A stretch of 64,000 nt of DNA, taken from NCBI GenBank assembly GCA_026545765.1, contig CM048842.1, positions 45,641,431-45,705,430 on the forward strand, in the 5' to 3' direction. The stretch comes from Plantago major (Eukaryota > Streptophyta > Magnoliopsida > Lamiales > Plantaginaceae). The notes under the pieces were generated by a model, which was not told where the DNA came from, searched no databases, and was given only the letters and a program-made list of their open reading frames with translations. Of this stretch, positions 32,545-46,600 are shown one piece after another (positions within the stretch are counted from its first letter, which is position 1; each line of letters opens with the position of its first letter). The position numbers were made by a program, and so were the translations under genes.

Positions 32545-34020
32545 CTAGAAGTCCCTGTAGTTGCTGTCAATTGTGGGAATTCTGTTTGCGTCCAAATCAG
32601 ACTGGCTATCTTGCATGTTGTCATCTTCTGAGAATGGCCATGGTGTCTCTTCGTTGTTATTGATGTGATGTTGTTCCAGTGTATTACCTTCTCCTACAAA
32701 TGGAAGAAGAATGTCCCAATTTGTTGCTGTCCAGATCTGAGTATAATGTCCTTCGGCCATTAGCTTGTACTCAAACCAATGAAAATACTTGGGAAGAGCC
32801 GAGTCACATTGTGCCTTTATTACTCCTAGAACTGTATCAGGGTTTTGTTCATGGAGCCAATAAAGACTTGAGAAATTAATGTGTTCTTCGATTTTTACCG
32901 CTACTTCTAGCAATGCTTGATCATTAGGTCTGTTACTGATAAAAATTCTTTTTCTGGCTGGCCTGTATGTATGGCTGTCTGCTTCTGGGAAGGATGCAAA
33001 AATCTTACATCCTACTGTCTGTGAATGAGAAGCAATGTTTCCTGCTACTAATGTAGACTTCTCACCAAAAGTGTTGATAATTTTCTCTGTAATGTCAGTG
33101 AGGCTGAATCTGATGTAATCAATCATACCATGATGGTAAAATTGAGTAATCAATTCCTGTGGTATGTCTGTTTCTCCCAAATCTATCTGTAATAATAGTA
33201 TGCATGTATCTTTTCCGTCTCTGTTTATTCTTTCTATCACTTTTATTCCGGTATATTTTAACTCTCGGAACACTATCTGTACAATTTTTTGCTGTAATTT
33301 GTACAAGACTAAAGGAAATCCTGTACAGATTTTTTCGGATATAATGTCATCGAGACCTTCGATTCTGTCTAATATAGGCTTTAAAGTCTGTCTCTATGGA
33401 ATGTCAATAATGCGAGCTTTAAAGCTGTTGAAATCTCTATAGATTGGCTCTGTGTTTTTTATTCTGTCTTCAAGAGTAACAATCTGTTGTTTTAATTTCT
33501 GATTTTCAACCTGTAATTTTGCTGTTAGTAATGTTGGGTTTTCTTTTTCTTTTTGTAGAATATGTTTTTGGAGCCTAACAATCTCCTCCTCCAGTTTTTT
33601 TGAAAATCTGATCAGGGATTTGCTGTGTGATTTCTGAAAATGTTTTTACTTCTTCGTGTTCTATAAAGAAGTCTCTGAGTCCAAAATGTTTTCTAGCCAT
33701 AGTCATGGCTTCTGAAAAACTGTAGAATCCTTTGTAAATAGGATCTGTGCACTGTATGTGGTTTACAACTGTTTCCCACTTGTTGAAAATTCCAACTTTT
33801 GCTCCCCGAAAAATAATATAGTGAGAAAATCTCCTAATATTAGTTTTTTCGTGGTTTTTTGAGCTATTTCCATAAAGTAGTATCCCAAAGAATTTAAAAC
33901 CTGGACTTTCTTTGTGGATTCTGTATGAAAAGTATGTATGTGCCAAAGATTGTCAAGAAGACATTGTTGTTTAACTGTTAAATTTATCCCAGCCATGGGC
34001 CTAAATTTTTTGGTTTCATC
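32545..34020 (-). pseudogene. EPRV TAV-like ORF, unit B
   Basis: Homologue of 17602-19068 with the viroplasmin motif (YIIFRGAKVGIFNKW, YKGFYSFSEAM), the coiled coil and a C-terminal domain ending near 32545. The N-terminal end is not complete and the region is broken in several places. Confidence 0.75.
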
Positions 34021-34069
34021 TGTGCAGATTTTATTCTGTATTTGGTTTCATCTTAATGTATCATTTTCT

Positions 34070-34993
34070 ATATTGGTTTTCGAAGGATTCTTAAAAAATT
34101 CTAAGTTTCCTAGTCCACCACGCTTCTGTGCTAACTCTGATGTTTGAGTATATCTTAAAGTTGGTATACTATATGTATGTTTACTTATTGTAATGTAATT
34201 TTTGCAATAGTAATCGCACCCTGTAATGCTAGAATAAAATTAAGTCCTAGAATAAAATCTTTAGATTTAACATACTCGGGACTAATATTTACTTGGGGAA
34301 TATTGTATTTCATACTATAATTTCCTGAGAAATCTATAAATTGTATTCCTATTGGTTCTATATAATGTGTAATTGTCATTAATCTGTCTTCTATAGTCCT
34401 AGTGACTAATTTGTATGATAATTCTTTTTTATGTTGAAAAGGTACCATACTATGTGAAATTACACTTTTAGTTGCTCCTGTGTCTAAGAGGGCGGTAAGA
34501 TCTAAGTATTCATTATTGTCTAGCCATAACCTACATTGTAAATTAATCATATTTGTTATATTCCAAGTTTGTATTAGGGTGAGTTCAGTGGACATATTTG
34601 TTAAATCTATGTCTTCTAAGGATTCTTCTAATTTTTGCTTATTTTTATAAATCCTATTTTCTATATGTAAAACTTTTTCTTCTAAATTTTTAATTTTTAA
34701 ACTGTGTAATTCATTTGTTATTACTATTTTTTCTATTTTTTCTGTAATTAATTCCATACTTTGTTCTTTTAATGGTTTCTTATCTATAGACATATTTTGT
34801 TTATATAATAATTTTAGGCATAAATAGCATATTTCTTTAAAACATATATTACAATGTGATCTTTTTTCAATACTTGGAAAATAACCGCAATTGAAACATT
34901 TAATATAATTATTTCCTCTTTTACTAATCCATTCATGTTTACAATCTTCTTCTCTATTCATGTAAGTATAAGTAATTTTAGTAAGTTGGTTAT
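34070..34993 (-). pseudogene. EPRV protease and second cysteine cluster, unit B, up to S2
   Basis: Minus strand: DTGATKSVIS protease motif and, upstream of it, the CX2CX11CX2CX4CX2C cluster (CFNCGYFPSIEKRSHC then NICFKEICYLC), as in unit A. It is interrupted at 34993 by Sirevirus S2; the gttat at 34989-34993 is the left target duplication. The viral sequence resumes at 51424. Confidence 0.82.
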
Positions 34994-36649
34994 TGTTGGT
35001 CCAGATAACGGCAAGTAAAAAGACTAGGGGGGGGGGGGGGTGATTAGTCTTTTAAAACTTGTGTCGATAAAAACTATTTCTCAGATATCTGTGTAGATAT
35101 CTGATACTTAGATTCAGAGCGCGAAAGACTTAAGATAGATAAGTGCAGAAACAGTTAAAGTGTGTGTGTGTGTGTGTTGCTGAAATGTAAGTACAGAAAA
35201 GTAAATAACACAACAAGTATAGTGATATCTGGAGGTGGCGTAATCCTCCAACTAATCCACTTTGGTCTATCAGAGACCTAGAATTCACTAGAACAGATAA
35301 TTGAGGTCACCTTACAATAATCCTATTCTAAGATTCCTAAACAAATGGTTCCCAACCAAATGTTCACCCTGAGTTGTTCCCCGGCTTTCTCAGCCATGTA
35401 CTTCCTGTACTCAGAAACCTTTTTGAGCTATTCCCTAGCTTCCCAAGCTAAGTACTTCCTGTGCTCAATAACCTTGGAGTTATTCCTTAGTTTCCCAAAC
35501 TAAGTACTTCCTGTACTCCATGCCAGTTATGGTGTTGGTTTTGGTTTGATTGTCAGGTGAGCTTCTTTATTAACTTTTCAGTTAATCAGATAGCTCTGTG
35601 AATCAAGTATACTTAATACACTTTTCAATGTATGGTATCTTGTTCTTTTACTGACCCAAGTCTTAGATAAATGTTCAAGAGAATGAATCTCAGATACTTG
35701 ATCTTTCGATTCAACTCTTTCACAGATATCAGTGCTTGTTTAGGATCAGGACACTTAGAACTTTAGTGCTACTTAAGATCAAAAGCTTTGGTCGCAACAG
35801 TAAGCTTGAGGATAAGTAGTTTGCTTTGAGAGAGTAAGATATGTGTTCTGTGTGTGTTCAAAGGTTATCTGTGTATGTTCTCAAGCAATCTAAGTGTTGA
35901 TATTTATAGATGAATTTGAATGCCGTTGAATAGTATCCATTAGGCTCAAATTCAAACTATCGATATCTGTGTATAGTAATGTAGCGGATTTGTCTTCTTC
36001 TTCAGAAGCTACCGTTTTGTACAGACATCTCTGTCTATTCATTAAATGCATTGTACTATAATTTTGTCCTGTAGTGTCAACGGAACTATGCTTTGTTCTC
36101 AGAGACTAATATTATCAGATCTCTCTGAGTTTTTGCACGTCCTTATCTTCAACTTCAGATACCACTTTAATTGAAACAACTTTGTTTGCAATATATGTTT
36201 CTTTTTCAGAAATGTGGTTTAAGCTCAAGGTATCTGTGTGTAGATATCTGTGGACACTTTCCTTGTTTTTCAGATGTACTTTTTGATTTCTCAGATATCT
36301 CTTGTAACACAGTTTGTTAATAAAGCATTCGTGTCTTCAAGATATCTAGCCAAGGTATCTGTAAAACTATTTCAGTAATCTTGTGTAGTCTTCAAATCTT
36401 CATTGTCGTTGAATCTATTCTGCTTGGATGTCTTCTTCTTGGTCTTTTTCATAAAATAAAAATTACATTTTGAGTCCTAACATCCTATACAAGATTAGCT
36501 AGTCTATCATACTAAGTGGGTTTCCTCTTTTACAATGTTCAAGTGAACCAAGAGTACTAATCAACTTTCTGAACTAAGATAAGTCATCATGTTGCTGATC
36601 AAAATCTAAACAGATATTCCTAACAAAATATCTAACAAATTTCCTAACA
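34994..36649 (-). repeat. S2 3' LTR
   Basis: 1656 bp, plus-strand tgttggtccag ... tttcctaaca. It carries a G run after gactag (35026-35040), a (TG)n stretch (35160-35177), and many copies of the AGATATCT palindrome. It pairs with 49776-51423. Confidence 0.95.
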
Positions 36650-37030
36650 ATTTCCCCCTTTTTATCAGTCAACGATGACTATCTATTCTATTACAAATCT
36701 GGATGAGTGAACTGTCCTTCACTTAATCATTTCTTATGATCTTTCAAATTCATACAATTAAGTGCAGAAAGTAAACATCAACCAAATCACAAGGTGTAAT
36801 CTTTACTGACAAGTTATCTTTTATAGAATAATATCTGAGTGTAAGTTCATCAGATAAGTTACAATTGAGGATTACAGATAACTTAAATACATGAAACAAT
36901 TTTAGTTCAGTCAGCAAAAATACAGCAAAATACATAGTAAATTAGGACAACAGGAGTAACCAAGCTCCAAGTAAACATCCTAATAGACTAGTCTTCAAGT
37001 CTTCAACTCTCTAAGTCTTCAACAGTAGTT
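36650..37030 (-). other. S2 PPT and 3' untranslated region
   Basis: Minus strand AAAAAGGGGGAAAT (36650-36663) directly before the 3' LTR is the PPT. The rest, up to the envelope-like stop, is AT-rich non-coding sequence matching 956-1345 of S1. Confidence 0.8.
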
Positions 37031-37037
37031 CTATGGA

Positions 37038-40000
37038 TCAGTCTGCAAATTTCCTATCTCCAAACCTTTTGATGTCATCAGAATAATCATAGAGAAGTGT
37101 TCTGACGAGCATCTCAGTGTCTCTGGCAAATCCACAGACCTCTTTGTAGGTTTTGGTAGGATTTTTCTTGACGAAATGCTTGACCCACAGATACTTTCCC
37201 CACTTCCAGGCATGCTCTATTCTGATATCTGATAACTTGAAATATTCGTATATAATCTTCAGATATCTGATGTCACCCTTGTATTGATCTTCAGTTAGAT
37301 TGAACGACTCATAGGGTTCCACAGCAAGTCTTGCTCTTGTGCATGTTCCTGTGATATTCAGAATTCTGTGCACATCATCTGGCTTTCCATATGGACATTC
37401 ATGAGAGAGGTCCTTTCTCATGGCTTCAGTTCTCTTGATAACTTCAAAGTCCAACCAGGCTCTAATATGATTGGTGTTGATCAAGATTGGCTTATCTTTT
37501 CTCCATGCCATAAGTTGTTTATGAATTGGATCTGGAAATCTTGAATTTACCAGTAGATGCTTAAGTTCCAGAATCCAATAGCCATTTTTCTGATTGATGC
37601 ACCTGTAGACAGAGGAATCATTGTCATTCTTCACATACTCTATTTTGGCTTCTTCTGGCCTGAGTGGAAGTTGACTTTGTCTTTGCTCAACTCTCAGTTT
37701 GTTCCTTTTCGGTCTTGAATTCTCTTTGGGGTTATTGCTTGAAGAACCACCACCCAGGATAGACTTGGTATTTCCAGAGGGTGTTTTAGCTGCTAGTGGC
37801 TTTGCAGCTATGGGCTCAGTTAGGCTTTCAATTTTCCTTTTTCTGTGAAGAGGAGCTTCATCTTCATCAGTTTCCTCATCATCATCAAGATTAAATCTTG
37901 TGAGAGTTTTACAGCCTTCTTCATTGCCCAGGGACTTGATTTGACCTTCTTCTTCAGAAGATACATCAATCCCTTTAACTTGTCTTCTCCTTGGAGCCTT
38001 GGTACTCCTTGGAGGTTTCTGTGCCATGGACCTTGTTACCATTGTAGTTCCTTCAGTAGGTTTCTGGGAAGCAGCTACTATTTGCAAAACAGCTTGACTT
38101 GAGGAGGGATCTTTTATTCTGAGTGGTGGCTGGGAAGTTTTCTTGTTTCCTCTTCCTCTTTGAGCAGCACCAGCTCAAGATTTCTTCTTGTTTGCTTCTC
38201 CTTCTTCCCATTCCCCCCTGACTTTGAGGTCCAAAATTGTATGATCTTTCCCCCTTGGTCATGATTGGCTGACTAAGTCTCATAAAGGAATCTGAGAGAG
38301 ACTCAAAATGTCCTTGTAAGAAATTATAGGCAGTGACCAACGTTTGAAGTTCGGCTTTGATCTCCTAATTTTGCTTGATAAGTCCATTGTCCTTATCAGT
38401 GAGCTCTGCCAATGGGCCTAGGATGGCATCTGCTTTTCCAGCAGTGTAACTTGCCTCTTGAAAAGCTATTTCAGCTAAAGACGCATCATCGTCCCTTATC
38501 ATTCCCAGATCGTTCTGAGCAATGACTATGCTAGTTGTTCTATGAGTGATTAGCTCAGTGAACTTTTTCATTTCAGAGGGGAAGAAGGCAATTACTTCCT
38601 TATTCTGTGAAGACAACTCCTTTTTCAGATGAGCCATTACTTGGTATATGTTCATGTATTCATGGGAGTGGACGTTTGACGGTTTGTTGAAAGTTTCAGG
38701 AGCAATCAGCTTCCTTTTAAAGTGAGAAACCACTAGATGTTCATTTCGGTGCTCTGCCAAAGTCTTGTCTTCTTCATCATCTGAGTAATCAGCCCAGTGA
38801 TCTTCATCCTCTTGGACATTCTCATCGATTGTATCGAGTCCAGCAACCATCTCAGAGACTGGTGTCTTTCCTTTTTGGGAGGAGGATGGTACTTCTTTTG
38901 AAGATGATGCAGCCTTAGCATCATGCTTAACCTCAGATACTTCTTCAGTATTGAGTTTGTTGGTGATGACATTTACAGCATCCTGTAGCTCTTTAACCTC
39001 AGAGTAAGCAATCATTTCTTGCAGATATTGATCTTGTAGTTGATCAAGCTTGTCTCTGGATCTAGCTATCTGGTCTTCCAGTTGAAGATGGAGCTGTTGT
39101 TCTTCTTCCAACAGTTGTCTGAGTTGAGCAGTTTTGGATTGAGTATTCAGCATTTTTTGAGCGATTTCCTCAGAATCCTCAACTACTTGTTCAGTAATAT
39201 CTTTTTGTTGGGACGATGGATGAGTTGACTTTTGAGGAGATGGAGACGGAGATTTCTGTGATTTCCTCTCAGTGTGCTTTTCAGCAGCTGAGGCATTATT
39301 TCTCTTTGAAATTCCTCCGGTCCCTGGTGCAGGGGCATCATCATCATCCTTTTTGTTTGTGTCATCCTTTGATGATGGTCAGTGGGAGGTTCATCAAAGT
39401 CGTTTTCGTTTATCTCTTCCCCCTCGTCATCTTCAGATACAAGATTGATCACTTCAGGAATAGTGATCTTCTGCCCATTAACTTCTTCTTGTTCAGAAGG
39501 AATGAATTGCAGAGTCTGGGGTAGAACTGGCTTGAATGCCATATGTAATCTTGTCTGACCATCATCTGCCTGTTCAAAGGCTTCTATCAAACTGTGCGCC
39601 ACTTTTCTGGAGAAATCCTTGTGCAATAGAGTCACAACTGTATACTATTCGGTAGGGAACATTGCATGGATATAAGTCTCCAAGTCAAGAGCTCGTGCTC
39701 ATCTTGTTGGTTGATCTGTGATTCTCAATATCTCAGAGAGATCAGAGCACCGTAACTTCTGCCATTTCTTGAAGCATTGTATGTGCTTCGGCAAAGTTTG
39801 AGCCTTGAAGAAGGGAAGTAGGTCCCTTTTCTCATCATCAAGAACCTGCTTTGCACTTGTTTGAGCCTGAAAGAAAGAGTTTTGAGTGAGCTTCAAAACT
39901 TTTGTAGATATCTGAGTAGAGGTGTGGTTTAGTTTCTGTGTTACCTGATTATGAACATCAGGCTCAGAGACTTGTACCACTAAGACAAGGGGTGTCTCAG

Positions 40001-42684
40001 ATATCTTGTTGTGAGGTGGAGACTTGGAAGTATGGTCCTCATCAACCTTTCTTTCTTGAACCTGAGAATTAGAAATTATACAATACTTAGGAAATTGTTT
40101 GATAGAATTTGAGCAATTATGCTTTAATGATTTCTGAGTTTGCTACTTACTTCCTCCATAGGAAGCTCAGAGTCATGTTTCGCAGAAACTTTTCTAGTTT
40201 CCGGTGTTCTTTCAGGTGATGTTGCCTTGGGGGCTTCATCAATTTCCATTGATGCAGGGGATGTCGCAACTTTGTCCCCTTGCATTTCTACTTCTGAATG
40301 AGCCTGTGAGTAGAAAGTATTGAATAAATTAGAAGAAGTTTAAGATATCCCAAGGTGAAGAATACTACTTATCACTGATTTTTCATATACCTTCATGCTA
40401 GAAGGATCAATGATGTGTTCTTCAGAAACCTTGTCGGTTTCTGGGTTCTATTCTGGCATTTCTGTCTTCTCTTCTTCTTTCTCAGTTGGAGCCTGTTAGA
40501 AACATTTACTTAAATGATTTAGCACATAAACATTTGACTGAAGAAATGCTATCTTAAGAATCATTTTATAACCTGTGGCACAGGCTCAGATTTCTTAAGA
40601 GGCGAGGTTGAGGGAACCTCCTTCTCAATTTCTGAGGCAAGCTTTCCAGCTTTCTCTTGTTTATGTGTTTCTAACTCAGCCTATAACAAAGAAATTTTAT
40701 AAGTAACAAGATGTATAAGCATAAAAATTCACAAGGTGAGAGTTAAACCATTCAGATATCTGAGCATTGTCAGGCTGATTGGTCTCTGGAACTTGTGACC
40801 CTTCTATACTTTGGTCTTCTTGTTCCAGTACAGCTTGTTTGTTTGAAGTTTTAGGTACTTCACACCTTTCATGAGTATGCAACTCAGTTGCCTCCCCTGG
40901 TTGATCATTCTGAGTGGATGTCTCAGTTTGATCCCTCTCATTGAGTTGGGGAACCTGCTCTCTTGCATGATTTTCTTCAGCGTATTGTAATGCTGGTAAT
41001 TCGAAATGGAGTTCATTTACCATTTCATCAACCACTTGTGGATGTTGTGTTTGTGGTTGTTGTGTTTGTGGTTGTTGTGGTTATCTGGAAGCAGAAGATT
41101 GATCAGTAGAATGTTCTTCCAGATTTTTAGATGTGGCATCAGCATCTGCCAGCACTAAATTACCACTCATCAGGGCTTCTTGAAGTTGTGCATAAGAAAC
41201 TTTCCCTGATGATGTGTTTGCACTAACAACCTTTGCTATAGGTGCTTGTTCAGCACCTTCAGGTGTAGGTTCTTCTTCAGATACCTTATCACCAGTTACT
41301 GTTACAGTAACCTTAGCCCTCTTTGTTCTTTCTAGGACTTGAGAGATGACTAGTTCATCTTCTTCATCGTCAGAGCTCTCATCAGTATTAGGAACTGATT
41401 GGTCTATTACTCCTGCGGTTTCTGCAGAAAGGGCTTGGTGCTTTTCACCTGTCTTGGCAGCATTAATGAGTGCATCAGCAAGGCGTTCTGTAATAGTTTT
41501 AGCATTTCTAAACACACTTTCTCTTGCTGAGTCTACTTGTTCAGTAGCTGAGAACTCTTTTGCAGCATTGACGAGTTCATCTGCATTAATTAGTTCATTG
41601 GCAAGGCCTGCAGATATCTGGGAATCGACAACCTCAATGGGTGTGTCTTCTGTTTTGCCAGCAGACTTCTTCCTTGAAGTTCTGGGCATCTTGGTCGCAA
41701 CTTTTTCCTCAGATATCTTTACAGACTTTCGCTTCTTAGAACCTTTCTGAGATCCATAACCTTTTTCATCATGTTCGTATACTCATATTTGTAGAGTAGG
41801 TTACTGTTGGATATTTCAGCCGTCTCTCTGAGCTCAATGCCAAGCTTCTCCAGCAAGTAGCATATCTTCAGACCATAGCATACTGTGGCCTTTGGCTCAG
41901 CTAGTCCTTTAGCGATTTTAGGCTCGAAGCCTTAAATCTTCTTCACAAACTTCAGAAAGGCGTACTTTCCCTAGTTAAAAGGGTTTTCCAGCCTTTTGTC
42001 TTGTTGATTCAGCAAGAACATCATCATCCATCGTTCTTGGCTTATCTGGTCAGCACCTCCTTGTAGACCATCAAAGCATCTGTGAATAATGCAAGCCAAT
42101 ACATCCCAGTGAACCATCAGATGTCTGGTTCGGATGTCAGCAAGTTTGGACTCAGTGGGTGTATCTGATTTTTCAAGATCACACACATCACTGTACAGCT
42201 GTTTAACACCTTCAAGGATATCGTCATCCTTGGTGTTGATTTCAAAATCCTTTCCAAGATTTTGAAAACCAAACAACTTGCAGAAAGTTGTTAAGTTCAA
42301 AAGGATTTCTTTTCCTTGAACATAAGTCTTGACAGACACTATTGCAGTGCCTTCAGAAACACAGGATATAATCCTGGAGTTGTTGTAGAGTTCCAACACA
42401 TCGAGTGATGAAATTCCACTTGGGCGGGCAGATAGAAAACCCTTGATTTGTGCCTTTTCAAACATGTCAAGAATCAGTTTTCTGTCGGCTTGGTTTTCTA
42501 TTGCAGCCGTGAGGTATTCCTCAACCATGGCACCACCCCAAATCATTCTGTGATTTGAAGTCCAATGGTCAGGATTAAAATCTCCTACCAGTCGGTTGTT
42601 TACAATGACCAACTCTGGTGCTTGCTTTTCAGCAGTACCAGTGGAGGATTGAGATTTTTGTGCAGTAGAATTCTTTGGAGCCAT
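37038..42684 (-). pseudogene. S2 post-pol envelope-like region
   Basis: 5.6 kb of minus-strand coding-like sequence downstream of RNase H. It starts MAPKNSTAQKSQSS at 42684 with a compact domain of about 235 residues (VEEYLTAAIEN, KTYVQGKEILLNLTTFCKLFG, HLMVHWDVLACIIHRCFDG). A long, acidic, Glu/Ser/Thr-rich and coiled-coil middle follows (about 42000-38400), then the conserved C-terminal part shared with S1 (38087-37038). Sireviruses such as SIRE1 have an extra, envelope-like ORF here, but I see no clear transmembrane or signal segment. Several short AT-rich gaps with GT-AG ends interrupt the middle part (about 40.0-40.8 kb). The region is broken overall. Confidence 0.65.
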
Positions 42685-42689
42685 CTCTT

Positions 42690-43640
42690 TATATAGTGTA
42701 AGGAATTGGATTGGTGTTTGAAAGAGATTTGATTTAGTAGTTCTTTGCAGAAAAACTTAATCAGGATTTGCAGAGATTTGAAGATGTTTGCAGAGAATCA
42801 AGAGAGTGATTTTTGCTATTTTTGTGCAAGATGGGTTTTCGGATTAGGCGAAAGTGATTTATTTTGCCAAAATCCTATATATATAGCAATAGAATCTCAA
42901 CAGACAAATACATACAAATTGATTTTGTGTGTACGTATCTGTGATTTGCAATCAGGCGTGAGCAAAAGCTAGTTCAGCATTAAATGCAAAGTGGTCATTG
43001 TCGGAATTTTTACAGTCCACTATTTACTATGAATTAATTTCCACCGTACAGATCAAACGTCCAATTTCATCAATGGTCACCATTGCTTCTTCAGCAATGA
43101 TCACAATCAACAAATGTAATTGTGCCCATTTAATGAATTTTGGCTATTAGCTATCTGAATCACGTTTTTGTTTGACCAGGAACACTGTTTGCATCTGAAT
43201 CTGTCTTATACTTGAGATTTATCCAAGTTTTTCACAAAGATAGAAATGATGCAAATTTCAAGAGAGTAGTTGACTGCAGATAGTTGTACTATTCTCTTTT
43301 GTGTTTCCTTTTTACCGAGTGATCCAGATATCTGAGTTCCTGTCTCAAAGATCTTTAAGCTGTCTTTTTGCTCTTTAGCCTTTGACTTCTGGATACCCGT
43401 TCCAGAGTCCTCTTTTCTGGATTCCCGTTCAAGATACCTCTTCTCTGGATTCCTGTTCCAGATATCTCTTTTCTGGATTCCTGTTCCAGATATCTCTTTC
43501 CTGGATTCCTGTTCCAGATATCTCTATTCTGGATTCCTGTTCCAGATATCTCTTTTCTGGATACCCGTTCCAGATACCTGAACTTTTTCAGTTTGAAGGT
43601 AGTTCCAATAGTCCAAGACTATGTCTTAAGGCTAAGAATC
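42690..43640 (-). other. S2 spacer between pol and the envelope-like region, with a 28-bp tandem repeat
   Basis: About 950 bp without a gene. It contains five imperfect 28-bp tandem units of the form ctggattcctgttccagata... (43445-43584). Each unit holds an inverted pair (GGATTCCTGTTCC) and the AGATATCT palindrome. Confidence 0.7.
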
Positions 43641-43644
43641 TATT

Positions 43645-46600
43645 TTATTGTGGTGGCTTAGTGAAGATATCTGCAAGTTGGTCTTCAGTGCCAATCTTGA
43701 GTATCTCGATATTGCCTTTTTCAACATGGTCTCTAATGAAGTGGTGTCTAACATCAATGTGCTTTGTCCTGGCATGAAATTTAGGATTCCGCGTAATCGC
43801 AATAGCACTTGTGTTGTCACAGAAAATAGGAGTTTTCTCTTCATTGAGTCCATAGTCTTTAAGTTGTTGTTGAATCCACAGAATTTGTGTTGCACAACAA
43901 CCAGCAGCAATATATTCAGCCTCTGTGGTAGAAGTTGCAATTGAGTTTTGCTTCTTGCTAAACCATGAGATAAGTCTAGTACCCAGAAACTGACAAGTTC
44001 CTGAGGTACTTTTCCTATCAAGCAGTGATCCAGCATAATCAGCGTCTGAGTAAACAGCTAAACTCAATCCGCTTTCTTTAGGATACCACAATCCTACATC
44101 CACTATACCTTTTATGTACCTTAATATTTTCATAGCAATGTTGTAGTGTGATTGCATTGGATTTTTCTGAAATCTAGCACACACTCCAACTGCATATTGA
44201 ATATCAGGTCTACTTGCAGTAAGGTAGAGTAGTGAACCAATCAATTTCCTATACTTATGTTCTTCATAACTCTTATCTGATTCAGTATAGGTCATTTTGG
44301 TTCCAATGCTCATAGGTATCTTAGCATTCTTTTCAGAAGGCTTAAGATTGAATTTTGTGAGCATATCATTTGCATACTTTGTCTGACTAATGAATATTCC
44401 ATCATTGAGTTGCTTGACTTGCAATCCTAGGAAATAGTTCAATTCTCCCATCATGCTCATCTCAAACTTATTTTTCATGAGATTTGCAAAGTTGCTTGTC
44501 CTTAGATCCAAATATAATGTCATCAACAATTACTTGAACTAAGAGTAGTTTCCCGTCATGATTTAAAGTAAATAAAGTCTTATAAACTTCACCTTTCTTG
44601 AAACCACTTTCCAGAAGGTATTTGGCCAAAGTATCATACCACGCTCTTGGAGCCTGTTTCAGTCCATACAGAGCTTTCTGTACTTTATAGACCATTCTAC
44701 TTTCTGAGGAAACTTCAAAGCCAGGTGGTTGCTCAACATAGACTTCCTCAGCAAGTTCACCGTTCAAGAATGCACTTTTGACATCCATCTGATAAACTTT
44801 AAAATCTTTATGAGCTGCAACGACTAGAAAGAGTCTTATTGCATCCAATCTGGCAACTGGTGCATATGACTCATCAAAATCTAGACATTCAGTCTGGGTA
44901 AATCCCTTGGCAACCAACCTTGCTTTGTTTCTGGTTATTTGACCAGATTCATTCATCTTGTTTCTGAAAACCCACTTAGTTCCAATCACAGATATTCCTT
45001 CTATAAATGGAACTAGTTTCCAGACTTTGTTTCTCTCAAATTGATCTAGCTCTTCTTTTCATTGCAGAGATCCAGTCTTGGTCTCCTAATGCTTCTTCTA
45101 TAGATTTAGGTTCAACATTTGAGATGAAACATCCAAAGAGAGAATTAGGATTTTCAGCTATTGCTCTCCTAGTCCTAACACCTTGATTAATTGGTCCAAT
45201 TACATCTTTTGCAGGATGATCCTTGATCCATCTCATCATAGGTTTAGTGCTAGTAGGGTCGGCATATAAGTGATCTGAATGTGAATCACTATGATTAAGA
45301 CTTGATACTTTTTCAGTATCCAAGACATTTTGCTCAAGACATTTTGCTCCTTAGAAGAGCAATTAATGTCTAACACCTGTTCAATGTTTGAGCTATCTGG
45401 AACATATCTTTCAGAGAGATTATTTCCAGAGATAGCTTCATGATGAATATCTTCAGTTTCCATTTCTGGAAGTTTCATAGGAAATTCTTCATCATGTTTG
45501 TGAGTCATCTGGTTGTTACTAGGCATATCAAGCTTTTCTACATCAGAGTCGTCCTCACTTTCCACAATGATGTTTTTCCTTTACGAGGTTCCTTTTTCAG
45601 AATCCTTTATCATTAGTTCTTTGAACTTTTCTGAGATTTCATCAGTAAGAGGTGTTTTCTTACTTCCTTCATAGAATACAACATGAACTGATTCTTCAAT
45701 CTTCTTTGTTCTTTTGTTGTAAAATCTGTAAGCTTTGCTATTCATAGAATAACCAAGAAATACACCTTCATCCGCCTTTGGTTGAAATGTTCTCAGATAT
45801 TCTTTTCCGTTGTTAAGAATAAAACATTTACAACCAAACACTTTCAGATGTTTAATATTAGGGGGTCTACAAATCAAGATTTCATAAGGAGTCTTATCAT
45901 GGTGTTTGTTCATCAAACATCTGTTCTGAGTGTAGCAGGCTGTGTTTACAGCTTCAACCCAATAAACTTCACTTATTTCAGTGTCAGCTAGCATTGTCCT
46001 TGCTACTTCTTTAAGGGTTCTGTTTTTCCTTTCTGCAACACCATTTTGTTGAGGTGTTCTTACAGAGGAAAGTTGGTGTTGTATACCTTTGCAGGTACAA
46101 AACTCCTTTATGTACTGGTTGTGGACTCATTACCATGGTGCATTACGATTGCAGATACCTTGTCATTTTTCATGACTTCAAGCTTTTTCAGCAAGTTTGG
46201 TATCTCCACCCTAGCATCAGATTTGTGTTTCAGAAAAACAACCCAAGTGAATCTTGAGAAGTCATCTACAACAACTAGACCATACTCCTTTATGTACTGG
46301 TTGACAGACTCAGTACCATGGTCTGTTCTGATTGCAGATACCTTGTCATTTTTCATGACTTCAAGCTTTTTCAGCAAGTTTGGTATCTCCACCCTAGCAT
46401 CAGATTTGTGTTTCAGAAAAACAACCCAAGTGAATCTTGAGAAGTCATCTACAACAACTAGACCATACTTCTTTCCTGCGTAACTAATTACAGATGATGC
46501 AAAAAGATCCATGTGTAAAAGTTGCAGTGGTCTAACACTAGAATGTCTGGTTTTGGACTTGAAAGAGATCTTGGATTGTTTCCCCATCTGACAAGCAAAA

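Noticed and set aside
16160-34993. Contaminating free virus genome
   Set aside because: The viral sequence is interrupted by LTR elements with target duplications and is broken in many places, so it is integrated and old.
37038-42684. A true retroviral envelope gene
   Set aside because: No clear signal peptide, fusion peptide or transmembrane anchor could be seen; only position and family precedent support the name envelope-like.
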